A stretch of DNA of 14,640 nucleotides, from NCBI GenBank assembly GCA_016201085.1, contig JACQDO010000101.1:1-14640 (forward strand), written 5' to 3'. Below the pieces are notes generated by a model. The model did not search any database. It was not told where the DNA came from and worked only from the letters and a program-made list of their open reading frames with translations. The DNA comes from Hyphomicrobiales bacterium. GTDB taxonomy: Bacteria > Pseudomonadota > Alphaproteobacteria > Rhizobiales > Xanthobacteraceae. The position numbers and the translations under genes were made by a program. Shown here piece by piece: positions 1 through 7,701 of this stretch (within the stretch, counting starts at the first letter, position 1; every line of letters begins with the position of its first letter).

Positions 1-820
1 GAAACCGCTCGCCACCCGGCTCGACGAATCCGCGCGCGTGCTGAAGGCGATCAAGGACGCCAAGGTCGACGCCGTGGTCGGCTACACCCAGCGCTTCCGT
101 AGGCGGTGGCTGGGCGCCAAGGAGAAATGCCGCACCGGTGCGCTCGGCGACGTGACCTTGGTCACCTCGCGCGCCTTCATGAACCGGCTGGTGGCGATCG
201 ACAACTACAAGCGCACCGACGATCCCTCCACCATCTCGCCGATGGTGATTTCCGGCACGCACGCGCTCGACATCTGCATGTGGTGCCTGGAGGGCAAGAC
301 GCCGGTCGAAGTCTATGCCCGCTCGATCGACAAGGTGCTGGGGCCGCTCTACAAGGGCATCGACGCCACCGCCGGCATGATCATGTTCAGCGACGGCACC
401 GTCTATCACCTCAACATATCCTGGGCATTGCCGGTCAACTGGCCGGCCGCGGTCTATTCGCTCGAGGTCGGCATTGTCGGCACCACCGGCGTACTCACCA
501 TCGACGACACCCACCGCGACATCGTGCTGGCGGTGTCGAAGCCGCAGTCGGAGGGCTACAACCCCGACGCCTCGCGGCTGGTGGATTTCCTCGGCAGCTA
601 TCCGCCCGGCGACATGGCGCTCGGCGAATTGCGCGGGCCGATGGCGCTGGAGACCGATAGCTGGCTCAACCGCGTCGCGCTCGGCCTGCCGACCGCGGCG
701 GCGACGGTGGAGGAAGCACACCGCGATCTGATGCTGACCAAGGCGTTGGACTTGTCGGCCAAGCGCAAGCAGCCGGTGAAGCTGCCGCTCGATCTCGATG
801 CGATGAAAGAGGTGGCTTAA
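1..820 (+). CDS. Gfo/Idh/MocA family oxidoreductase, 3' part (5' end outside window)
   Basis: This is a probable NAD(P)-dependent oxidoreductase acting on a sugar, inositol or related cyclic substrate in the cytoplasm. The reading frame is open from the first base. Its first two complete codons (bases 2-7) read Lys-Pro, which fits the conserved EKP motif whose lysine is catalytic in the family. The Rossmann NAD-binding half therefore lies upstream of the window. The visible 272 residues are the C-terminal alpha/beta domain and include GTHALDICMW (about residues 85-94 of the fragment), matching the family GxHxxD active-site helix. A start at base 38 would be an artefact because homology continues upstream. 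The gene ends with TAA 12 bp before the stop of the convergent membrane-protein gene. Substrate and pathway cannot be read from this fragment. The family assignment is fairly sure; no gene symbol is justified. Confidence 0.85.
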   Translation, partial: KPLATRLDESARVLKAIKDAKVDAVVGYTQRFRRRWLGAKEKCRTGALGDVTLVTSRAFMNRLVAIDNYKRTDDPSTISPMVISGTHALDICMWCLEGKTPVEVYARSIDKVLGPLYKGIDATAGMIMFSDGTVYHLNISWALPVNWPAAVYSLEVGIVGTTGVLTIDDTHRDIVLAVSKPQSEGYNPDASRLVDFLGSYPPGDMALGELRGPMALETDSWLNRVALGLPTAAATVEEAHRDLMLTKALDLSAKRKQPVKLPLDLDAMKEVA

Positions 821-832
821 GCGGCCGTCGGC

Positions 833-2425
833 TTATTGCACCGCCGAGGATCCCTGGGCTTCGCCAGCGGCGCGGACGCGATAGAGGTCGAATACATCGC
901 CGTCGTAGACCAGCTCCAGGTGCTTCCTGGAGGGGTTCGGCGTCTTCGCCGTCGTGAACAGGATGTAGACGTAGTCGTAGTGCCGCGGCCAAAGATTCCA
1001 GAAATATTTGATGCCGGCGGGAACCTTGTCGGCCACCTCCAGGAAATAAGGCAGCGCCGGCGGCAGCCGGTCCTCGGTCTCGACAAAAGCCCGGAACGGC
1101 TTGCGCGCGTGCAGAATGTGTTTGCCTTTGACGGTGAACGCGGTCGTCACCAGCGCCGAGCGCTCGATGGTCGCCAGCGATGCGGCATGCACGATGTTGA
1201 AATCGCTGATTTCCTTGCATGACGAACGATCGCCCCAGACCACCAGCACGCGCGCGCCGCGCTTGATCGACTTGACCGATTCGACAAATTCATTGGTGCC
1301 ATGGTCGAGGTGGTTCCAGACCGATTGCACGGTGGCGATACGCACCGTGAGCATGAGCGCAATCAGCGCCACCAGGCCGACGCGGGCGAGGCGCCGGCGC
1401 AGCTCGACGGTGAAGCAGGCGATCAGCATGAAGGCGAGCGCGATCGGCAGCCGTTGATCGGCGAGATGCGCGCCGAATATCGCGCGCGGCAGGGCGAGAT
1501 AGGCCACGGCGCCGACGCCGAAGATCGTCCATCCCACCGGATGAAAGCCGAGCGCATTGCGCCAACGCGCGAAGGCGGCCGCGATCACGACGATGGCCAG
1601 AAAGCCGATGGCCACCGACGGATAATAGACCTTGATCACCGCCATCAGGCCTTCGAGCTTGCCGTCAAGCTCCCAGTAGGCCGGCGCGCCAGGCGCGTGC
1701 AATGTCGAACTGGTCATCAGCAAGGCGATGAGCGGCAGGAACGGCAGCCCGGTCGCGACGAAATCGACCAGCCGGCGCGGCAGCAGCTCGGTCCGTTTCG
1801 ACCACAGCCGGTGCAGTTCGATGGCCAGCAGACCGAGGCCGTAGACGCCGGCCGCGAACAAATGACAGAAGTAGAGTGCCAAGGCGAACAGCGTCGAGAT
1901 GGCCAATCGCCACGGCCATGGCCGCTCGCGCAAGGCAATCCAGGCCGCCAGACCCCAAAGCGCCAGCCCGATGCCGAAGACATAATTCATCACGCCGACC
2001 AGCAGCACGCCGTTATAAAGCAGCGGCAGCGCGATCAGCGGCAGCGCCGACCAGCGGCCGGTCAGTGCGCGGTTGAACGCCAGCGTGCCGGAGCCGATGA
2101 GGACAAAGGCCAGGATGGTGAAGATCTGACCGGCGAGATAAACGTCCATGAACCCGTGCAGCAGTGGAACGATCAGGTCGATCATCAAATTGGGAATGAC
2201 CTGCCAATCGACTTCGTAGAAGCGGGCGAGATAGGGGTCGGTATCCACCGCGTCGATGACATAGGTGCGCGCCAGGTGATTGACGTAGTCGGAGAGCGGC
2301 GGCAGCGGGTGCGTCGCGATCGGTATCGACGCCACCGCCATCAGCACAACGAACAGAACGGCGATGGTCGATGGACGGAAATCGCCCGCCCGCCCATCGC
2401 GGTGGCGGGATCGGCTGTCTTGCAT
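833..2425 (-). CDS. Polytopic inner-membrane protein with soluble C-terminal domain (possible GT-C-like glycosyltransferase)
   Basis: This hypothetical membrane protein has 530 residues from the ATG at 2425. That ATG has a run of seven G six bases upstream, so I prefer it to a TTG six codons earlier. An N-terminal membrane segment (about residues 20-38) is followed by a loop with PPLSDYVNHLART (about 42-54). Roughly nine more hydrophobic segments follow up to about residue 365, then a soluble tail of about 155 residues. A first extracytoplasmic loop carrying an acidic residue and histidine after TM1, with many TMs and a soluble C-terminal domain, is the layout of GT-C lipid-linked-sugar glycosyltransferases. 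That assignment is inference only. I recognise no catalytic signature well enough to name a reaction. The gene lies 163 bp downstream of the sugar dehydrogenase-like gene on the same strand, and that gap shows no obvious structure. Confidence 0.75.
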   Translation of the reverse strand: MQDSRSRHRDGRAGDFRPSTIAVLFVVLMAVASIPIATHPLPPLSDYVNHLARTYVIDAVDTDPYLARFYEVDWQVIPNLMIDLIVPLLHGFMDVYLAGQIFTILAFVLIGSGTLAFNRALTGRWSALPLIALPLLYNGVLLVGVMNYVFGIGLALWGLAAWIALRERPWPWRLAISTLFALALYFCHLFAAGVYGLGLLAIELHRLWSKRTELLPRRLVDFVATGLPFLPLIALLMTSSTLHAPGAPAYWELDGKLEGLMAVIKVYYPSVAIGFLAIVVIAAAFARWRNALGFHPVGWTIFGVGAVAYLALPRAIFGAHLADQRLPIALAFMLIACFTVELRRRLARVGLVALIALMLTVRIATVQSVWNHLDHGTNEFVESVKSIKRGARVLVVWGDRSSCKEISDFNIVHAASLATIERSALVTTAFTVKGKHILHARKPFRAFVETEDRLPPALPYFLEVADKVPAGIKYFWNLWPRHYDYVYILFTTAKTPNPSRKHLELVYDGDVFDLYRVRAAGEAQGSSAVQ

Positions 2426-2431
2426 GCGATG

Positions 2432-2438
2432 CCCCCCC
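2432..2438 (-). promoter_or_regulatory. G-run ribosome binding site deciding the start at 2425
   Basis: On the minus strand seven consecutive G residues lie six bases before the ATG at 2425. This is good Shine-Dalgarno-like spacing and favours that ATG over the upstream in-frame TTG at 2443. Confidence 0.45.
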
Positions 2439-2606
2439 GGCAACTCGCTGACGACGGCGGCGAAACTAGCAGGCGGCGCCTATCCCGCAAAGTCGACGGG
2501 ATAGCCAATGATTGCGGCGAGCGGCATCTTCTTAGCAGTTGCGAAAGGCCCGGCAATCGGCTGCGACCCATACGGCAGCCACCCGGTTTGACGATTGAAA
2601 AACCGC

Positions 2607-5060
2607 CTACCGTCGCGGCAGCGTCGATGTCGGCGCCGCGCTAGCGCCGCGGATCACGTTGTTGCCGTAGGATGTGACGGTGCCGCCGCCGGTGATGGCG
2701 AGCTTTTGCCCGGTGCCGATCAGGCTGGACGCCGACAGGTACACGGCGCCGCCCTGGGCGGACTGCACCGCGAAGCTGGTGTGGGTTTCAAACGTCGTGC
2801 GGTCGATGACCGCGGTGTTGGCGGCGCCGAACGAGCCCTGCACGTTCACGCCGCCGCCGTTACGGCTGATGACGCTATCCTGCAGCAGAAGCTTGGCGTT
2901 GGCCGTGCCGACCAAGTTGATGCCGTTGCCGGTGAAGCCGTGGATCGAGCTGCGGCGGACGATCACGCTGCCGCCGCCGATGATGTGGACGCCGTGCATG
3001 CCGGTGCCCAGGCCTTCGATATCGAGGCCCTGCAGGACGACTTGATCGCTGGGTCCGACATTAATGGTGATGCCATTGCCCGATGCCGCCAATACGCCGG
3101 CGGTGTGCGGTTCGCACATGATGGAAAGCGACTTATCGATGGTCACGACGCCGAAGCCGCCCGCATCGAGACAGTTGATCTCACCGCCGGCGGAGGTCTT
3201 GGGTAGCGCGCCGGCGAAGGTCTGGCAGGGCGCCACCAGGGTGCAATCGTAGCCGTCATTGCCCGCGCCCGAGACCCAGGTGCGGGTGGCCGGTGACGCG
3301 GTGCCGCCGGAATTTACCGTGAGCGCGGCGTTTCTAGTCTGATTGCCCAGCCCGTTCGTGGTGTTGGCGAAGCCGATGGTGGCGTTGTAGCCACCGACCG
3401 GCAGGCTGTTGGCGCTTGCATTGACCGTAAAGGTGATGGTCGTCGGCGGCGTCGTCACCGTGCCGGAGCTCGACGATACATCGAGCCAGCTCGGCAGCCC
3501 GGTGATCGAATAATTCAATGCGCCGCCGTTCGAGCTGAGCTGATACTGGAACGATGCCGGAAAGAATGGACCGCCCGGATTGCCGACGCTGGCCATGTTG
3601 CTTGGCGGCGTAACCTGTAGGCTCATCGCAACGACGGTCTGCGTCAGCGCCGGCGACGTGCTTGCGCCGAAGCTGGCGTCGCTGCCATAGACCGCGGTTA
3701 TGGTGTGCATGCCGACCGCCAGCGAAGAGGTCGAGAAGCTTGCCGCCCCGCCGGATAATGTGCCGGTGCCGAGCGTCGCCGCGCCTTCCATGAAAGTGAC
3801 CGTGCCGGTCGCGCCGCTGCCGGTGACGGTCGCGGTGAAGGCCACCGTTTGCCCCAAGACGCTCGGATTGGGCGATGACGTCAGAGCCGTCGCGGTCGTG
3901 GCGCGGGTGTCCACCAGCCGGTAAATAGCGCCGCCGGCAAGATCCGCAACATAGATTTCGCCGCTCTCGTCTTCGCCGAAAGTGCTGATGTTGAAGGCCG
4001 TGTCGAGCAGTAGGTTGCTCGACCATACGCCGCCGCTTGCGGTCGCGCTCCAGACTTCGCCGGTGCAAAAGTCGCCGTAGAAATACGTGCCGTAAATGTC
4101 CGGGATGCGGCCGCCGCGGTAACGATAGCCGCCGGTGATCGAGCATCTGCCATTGGTGTGGTCGTAAACCAGCACCGGATCGGTCGGTATGCCGGCGGTG
4201 CAAGCCGTGCCGGCGTCGAAAATCAGCAGCCCTTCCTTGTGCCGCCAACAATAATTGCGCCCGCCGACGCCGGCGGGCTGGAAGTTGATCTCCTCCTCGA
4301 TGTTCTGGCCGACATCGGCGATCAGCAGATCATCGGTCAGCCGGTCGAACGTGATGCGCCAAGGATTGCGCAGCCCCAGCGCCCAGATTTCGTCGCGAGC
4401 TCCCGCCATGCCCACGAATGGGTTGCCCGGCGCCGCCGCGCAGGCCGCGCCGTTGCCGGGATTGATGCGGATGATCTTGCCGAGCAGCGTATTGAGGTTT
4501 TGCCCGTTATTGTTGGGATCGCCGCCGCTACCGCCGTCGCCGATGCCGGCATAGAGACAACCATCCGAGCCGAACAGCAAAGAACCGCCATCGTGATTGC
4601 CAAATTGCGAATGGTCTTGCGTCTTGAGGACCACTTCGGAATTGGGATCGGCGATATTGGGAGACCCGCTCACGCTGTAGCGGGAAATGGTGACCGTCCC
4701 GGAGGGCGCGCTGGTGTAATATATGTAGAACAGCCCGTTCGACGCATAATTCGCATCGAAGGCAAGTCCCAACAGACCACGCTCGCTGTCGGTCACTATC
4801 TTCGCACTAATGTCGAGAAACGGCGTTCCCAACACTTGTGTACCGTTATAAATCCTGATCCGACCGCCTTTTTCCACAATGAACAGCCGATTTGATCCAT
4901 CGCGGGCATTCACGATGCCAAGCGGCTGAGAGAAGCCCGAGGCGACAAGTTGCAGATTGAGCGCGGGCTGAGCGACGGCCGTTCCAACAAGCGACAGCAA
5001 CGCCGCGAGATACAAAGCCGCGGCGGCGAACCAACGGCGAGGCCGTGATGGCCATTGCAT
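2607..5060 (-). CDS. Secreted PQQ-type sugar dehydrogenase fused to Ig-like, BACON-like and beta-helix domains
   Basis: This 817-residue exported mosaic protein has a signal peptide (about residues 1-30, cleavage after AVA). A glucose/sorbosone dehydrogenase (GSDH, Hhip-like) six-bladed propeller spans about 33-383. Its hallmarks are ERGLLGLAFD (93-102), GNHDGGSLLFGSDGCLY (154-170), the GDGG turn (174-177), ALGLRNPWR (227-235), DVGQN (249-253) and SITGGYRYRG (307-316). H156 corresponds to the family's catalytic-base region. An Ig-like repeat of the Big_3_5 type follows (about 387-478). Next is a BACON-like beta domain with GLPSWLDVSS (521-530). The C-terminal right-handed beta-helix (about 593-817) opens with the CQTFAGALPKTSAGGEINC block seen in many alphaproteobacterial proteins. 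Family members oxidise sugars using PQQ, often with calcium; the substrate here is unknown. A minus-strand GAGGA six bases before the ATG supports the start. The gene appears monocistronic or leads the membrane-protein gene. Confidence 0.85.
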   Translation of the reverse strand: MQWPSRPRRWFAAAALYLAALLSLVGTAVAQPALNLQLVASGFSQPLGIVNARDGSNRLFIVEKGGRIRIYNGTQVLGTPFLDISAKIVTDSERGLLGLAFDANYASNGLFYIYYTSAPSGTVTISRYSVSGSPNIADPNSEVVLKTQDHSQFGNHDGGSLLFGSDGCLYAGIGDGGSGGDPNNNGQNLNTLLGKIIRINPGNGAACAAAPGNPFVGMAGARDEIWALGLRNPWRITFDRLTDDLLIADVGQNIEEEINFQPAGVGGRNYCWRHKEGLLIFDAGTACTAGIPTDPVLVYDHTNGRCSITGGYRYRGGRIPDIYGTYFYGDFCTGEVWSATASGGVWSSNLLLDTAFNISTFGEDESGEIYVADLAGGAIYRLVDTRATTATALTSSPNPSVLGQTVAFTATVTGSGATGTVTFMEGAATLGTGTLSGGAASFSTSSLAVGMHTITAVYGSDASFGASTSPALTQTVVAMSLQVTPPSNMASVGNPGGPFFPASFQYQLSSNGGALNYSITGLPSWLDVSSSSGTVTTPPTTITFTVNASANSLPVGGYNATIGFANTTNGLGNQTRNAALTVNSGGTASPATRTWVSGAGNDGYDCTLVAPCQTFAGALPKTSAGGEINCLDAGGFGVVTIDKSLSIMCEPHTAGVLAASGNGITINVGPSDQVVLQGLDIEGLGTGMHGVHIIGGGSVIVRRSSIHGFTGNGINLVGTANAKLLLQDSVISRNGGGVNVQGSFGAANTAVIDRTTFETHTSFAVQSAQGGAVYLSASSLIGTGQKLAITGGGTVTSYGNNVIRGASAAPTSTLPRR

Positions 5061-5111
5061 CGTCGATCCTCATGCTCCGCCGCAGCGTCGCAAAGGTGAA
5101 TGTCTTTGGCG

Positions 5112-5139
5112 ATTAAAACTTCTATCGGCTTGGTAACAA
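5112..5139 (-). promoter_or_regulatory. Candidate sigma-70-like promoter for the sugar dehydrogenase fusion gene
   Basis: Read on the minus strand, TTGTTA (5134-5139) and TTTAAT (5112-5117) are separated by 16 bases. They match the -35 and -10 consensus at four and five of six positions. The predicted transcript would start near 5105, about 45 bases ahead of the ATG at 5060. The surrounding 5061-5263 region is the divergent intergenic space and is AT-richer than its neighbours. The call rests on consensus matching only. Confidence 0.35.
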
Positions 5140-5253
5140 GCGCGTGACGGCGGTCTGCGCGCCCGCTCCGTCATAATCGTGAATATTTGCGTCAGTCTAT
5201 CGTGCTGGTATCGCCCTCCGGGCTCGATTAAAATTCATCCCATAAACTCGGCT

Positions 5254-5258
5254 GAGGA
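5254..5258 (+). promoter_or_regulatory. GAGGA ribosome binding site supporting a TTG start at 5264
   Basis: GAGGA lies five bases before the TTG at 5264 but 17 bases before the next in-frame ATG at 5276. The ATG has no better site of its own. This favours the TTG, although the ATG cannot be excluded. Confidence 0.4.
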
Positions 5259-5263
5259 CCGAT

Positions 5264-6154
5264 TTGCGGGCACGCATGACAACATTACGCACTTGCGTTT
5301 CCTGGCTGGCTTGGCCGGGGCTGCTGGCACTCTGCCTGCTGATCACCGCCGGCGGCTTCGTGCTGGGCAGGCCGACGCTGTTTTTCAATATCGCCTATGC
5401 GGTGCTGGCGCTGTGCCTGTTCGCGCTGGAGCGCGGCATGCCGCATGAGCGCTCCTGGAACCGGAACGACGGCCAGACTTTCGCCAACATCGCGCATACG
5501 CTTTTGAGCAAGGGCCTGGTGCAGACGCTGGTCGTGTTCAGCGCCGCCATCGGGCTTGCCTCCTACGTAACATCGTCGGCGGAACCGGGCTACGGCATCT
5601 GGCCGCGCGGCTGGCCGCTGTGGCTCCAGGTCATCATGGCGATCATCGCCGCCGAATTAGGGTTCTACTGGGCGCACCGCATCGCGCATGAGTGGAAGCT
5701 GCTGTGGCGCTTCCATGCCGTGCATCACAGCGTGATACGCTTATGGATCGTCAACACCGGCCGCTTTCATTTCGTCGACAGCCTCAAGAGCATCCTTATC
5801 GGCACGGCCATCCTACTGACATTCGGCGCCCCGATGGAGGTGCTGATCTGGCTTTCGGCGGTGACGGCTTTTGTCGGCATGCTGACCCACTGCAATGTCG
5901 ACATGCGCTTCGGAGCGCTGTCGTGGTGGTTCAACACGCCGGAACTGCATCGCTGGCACCACAGCCGCGACCTGCGCGAAGGCAACAAGAATTACGGCGA
6001 GAACATCATGCTGTGGGACCACGTGTTCGGTACTTACTTCAACACGCGCGATTACCGCCCGCCCGAGAATATCGGCATCGACGAACCGATGCCGGCGGGC
6101 TTTCTACAGCAGCTCGCCTGGCCGTTCAGGACAAAGGCAACCGAGACGGATTGA
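5264..6154 (+). CDS. Sterol desaturase / fatty acid hydroxylase superfamily membrane enzyme
   Basis: This 296-residue integral membrane di-iron oxygenase family protein would hydroxylate or desaturate a lipid-like substrate at the cytoplasmic membrane. The histidine clusters of the superfamily are present in order: HRIAH (138-142), HAVHH (151-155), an isolated H209 and HRWHH (229-233), plus WDHVFGTYF (251-259), a typical C-terminal signature. Hydrophobic segments lie at about 13-34, 40-55, 85-101, 120-136 and 176-207. The start is taken as TTG 5264 because of a well-placed GAGGA; ATG 5276 would shorten the protein by four residues. All histidine ligands expected of a working enzyme are present, but the substrate (sterol, hopanoid, carotenoid or fatty acid) cannot be told. 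The gene is divergent from the sugar dehydrogenase fusion and sits 31 bp ahead of the small secreted protein gene, so the two may be co-transcribed. Confidence 0.9.
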   Translation: MRARMTTLRTCVSWLAWPGLLALCLLITAGGFVLGRPTLFFNIAYAVLALCLFALERGMPHERSWNRNDGQTFANIAHTLLSKGLVQTLVVFSAAIGLASYVTSSAEPGYGIWPRGWPLWLQVIMAIIAAELGFYWAHRIAHEWKLLWRFHAVHHSVIRLWIVNTGRFHFVDSLKSILIGTAILLTFGAPMEVLIWLSAVTAFVGMLTHCNVDMRFGALSWWFNTPELHRWHHSRDLREGNKNYGENIMLWDHVFGTYFNTRDYRPPENIGIDEPMPAGFLQQLAWPFRTKATETD

Positions 6155-6185
6155 CGCGCGAACAGCGTTTTTTTGGAGAATCGAC

Positions 6186-6593
6186 ATGCGCATTTCAGTA
6201 ATCGCTGCGGTAGTCATGATCGGGTGGCCGATTGCAGCTATGGCAGAAAATCCAGCCCCCGATGCCGATCTGTTTCGCACGGTCGCAGGCACCTGGGGGT
6301 GGAAGGACCACGCCCCATCCTCATGCCAAACAAACCCTCACACCATCGTATTCAGCGAGGGCAATAGTAAAATGCTCCTGAAGCATTCGAAATCGGCGAA
6401 CACCACGACTTACCGCGTCCTTTACGCCGAGAAAAATCAGATCACCATGCTCGTCGACGGCGAGCAACGCAGGACCGAACTTGGTGACCGGGTTATCTGG
6501 GTTCTCGATCTGAAAGACTCAAACACCTATGCTTGGCGACGAACCGACTGGAAGCGAGACAGCAGGACGGGCGATATTGTCCGCTGCAAATAG
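6186..6593 (+). CDS. Small secreted protein of unknown function, possible lipocalin-like fold
   Basis: The 135-residue product has a clear signal peptide (residues 1-20, cleavage after AMA before ENPAPDA). ATG 6186 has GGAG seven bases upstream, which rules out the longer frame overlapping the preceding gene. The mature part is about 115 residues and looks beta-rich. A GTW motif sits near its start (35-37), and just two cysteines (C47 and C134) could form a disulfide in the periplasm. A GxW near the start of a small beta protein recalls lipocalin-like or calycin folds, but that is inference. I do not recognise the family. Third-position GC looks lower than in the flanking genes. It lies 31 bp after the sterol desaturase-like gene and may share its transcript. 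It converges on the Ldh-family gene, whose stop is 37 bases away. Confidence 0.7.
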   Translation: MRISVIAAVVMIGWPIAAMAENPAPDADLFRTVAGTWGWKDHAPSSCQTNPHTIVFSEGNSKMLLKHSKSANTTTYRVLYAEKNQITMLVDGEQRRTELGDRVIWVLDLKDSNTYAWRRTDWKRDSRTGDIVRCK

Positions 6594-6630
6594 CCGTAAG
6601 ATTTGATCGCAGGCTCGGCCCTGCCAGACC

Positions 6631-7701
6631 CTAACGCTCGCGCAGCGGCTTGATCGCAAGCTCTCCGGCGAGCTTGTCAAGCTGCACCAGCAGCTCCGGC
6701 GGCAGCGCCAGGCCGTTGGCGACGCGGTCGGCGCGGCGCTTGGCGCGCGCGTCACCCGGCAGCCGCACGGCGTCGTTGCCGGGCAACGGCTTCGAGTTTC
6801 GCAACTCGCGCATATGGCGGTCGACCTCGGCCTTGAAGTGATCGAGCTTCTGGAACTTGCTGGGGTCGAGCGCCACCACGAACTGCCCGGTATTGGTGAC
6901 CTTGCCCGGCTCCAGGTTGAAGTCGACACAGTCGCGCCCGAACAGCGCACCATTAAGCGTGCCGCCCAAGAGCCCCAGCATCAGCGCGAGACCTGCGCCC
7001 TTGTAGCCGGCCATCGGCAGCAGCAGCGCTTCCATGCTCTTGTGCGGATCGGTGATGGCCTCGCCGGTCTTGGGATCGACCATCCAGTCGTCCTTGAGCG
7101 GCTTGTTCTGCAAGCGATGGTTCTTGATGGTGCCGTAGGACACGATGGACGTTGCGATGTCGAGCACCAGCGGCGGCTCTTCGCCGGCGGGAATCGCGAT
7201 GGCCAGCGGATTGGTGCCGAGCAGCGGCTCGGCGCCGCCGGCGAGCGGCATGTGGTTGGCGTTGGCCACGGCCGAATAGATGCCGATCATGTCGGCTTTG
7301 AGCGGCAGCGCGGCATAGACGCCAGCGGCGCCAGCATGGCCAGACATGACACAACCGACCCAAGCCACGCCGCATTCGCGCGCCAGCTCGATGGCCGTTT
7401 CCGCCGCGCGCGCCACCACCAGATGACCCATGCCGTTGTCGCCGTCGACCAGCGCGGTTGCCGGTGCGGTGCGGTTGACCTTGATGCTGGGCTTGGCGTT
7501 GGTGGAGCCGAGCTTTAGCCGCGTGACGTATTGCGGCAGGCGGAACACGCCATGCGCATCGGCGCCGATCAGGTCGGCCTCGACCATCAGCTTGGCGATC
7601 TTGCCGGCGTCGGCCGCCGGCACGCCGGACTTGAGCATGGCATCGACGATCAGCGCTTTGACGGCGGCGACCGGGATTCGCTTGCCGACATCCGCCTTCA
7701 T
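6631..7701 (-). CDS. Ldh family (malate/L-lactate/ureidoglycolate dehydrogenase type) NAD(P)-dependent oxidoreductase
   Basis: This 356-residue cytoplasmic oxidoreductase belongs to the LDH2/YlbC/MDH family, which interconverts 2-hydroxy acids and 2-oxo acids (or cyclic imino acids) with NAD(P)H. Signatures in order are GADAHGVFRLPQYV (46-59), the catalytic-histidine region MSGHAGAAGVY with H122, LGTNPLAIAIP (161-171), LDIATS (180-185), a WMVDPKTGEAITDP stretch (206-219) and GYKGAGLALML (232-242). Length and motif order match the family with nothing missing. The ATG at 7701 overlaps the stop of the upstream amidohydrolase gene in an ATGA, so translation is probably coupled. The longer in-frame reading back to 8214 is rejected because it is antisense-quality sequence through the amidohydrolase gene. 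The exact substrate is unknown; the pairing suggests consecutive steps in one catabolic pathway. Confidence 0.9.
   Translation of the reverse strand: MKADVGKRIPVAAVKALIVDAMLKSGVPAADAGKIAKLMVEADLIGADAHGVFRLPQYVTRLKLGSTNAKPSIKVNRTAPATALVDGDNGMGHLVVARAAETAIELARECGVAWVGCVMSGHAGAAGVYAALPLKADMIGIYSAVANANHMPLAGGAEPLLGTNPLAIAIPAGEEPPLVLDIATSIVSYGTIKNHRLQNKPLKDDWMVDPKTGEAITDPHKSMEALLLPMAGYKGAGLALMLGLLGGTLNGALFGRDCVDFNLEPGKVTNTGQFVVALDPSKFQKLDHFKAEVDRHMRELRNSKPLPGNDAVRLPGDARAKRRADRVANGLALPPELLVQLDKLAGELAIKPLRER

Noticed and set aside
818..835. Terminator hairpin between the convergent genes at 820 and 833
   Set aside because: Only a four-base AAGC/GCTT pairing is visible, with no U-tract, which is too weak to call.
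1301..2644. 447-codon + strand frame opposite the membrane protein
   Set aside because: Its composition is dominated by R, Q, D, H and G, as expected for the complement of a hydrophobic coding sequence. It has no recognisable domain.
5187..5214. TTGCGT-16-TATCGC as a promoter for the sterol desaturase-like gene
   Set aside because: The -10 element matches poorly and the spacing is only acceptable. I see no supporting feature.
5895..6185. Long N-terminal extension of the small secreted protein
   Set aside because: It overlaps the sterol desaturase-like gene in another frame. The internal ATG at 6186 has a good ribosome binding site and a signal peptide right after it.
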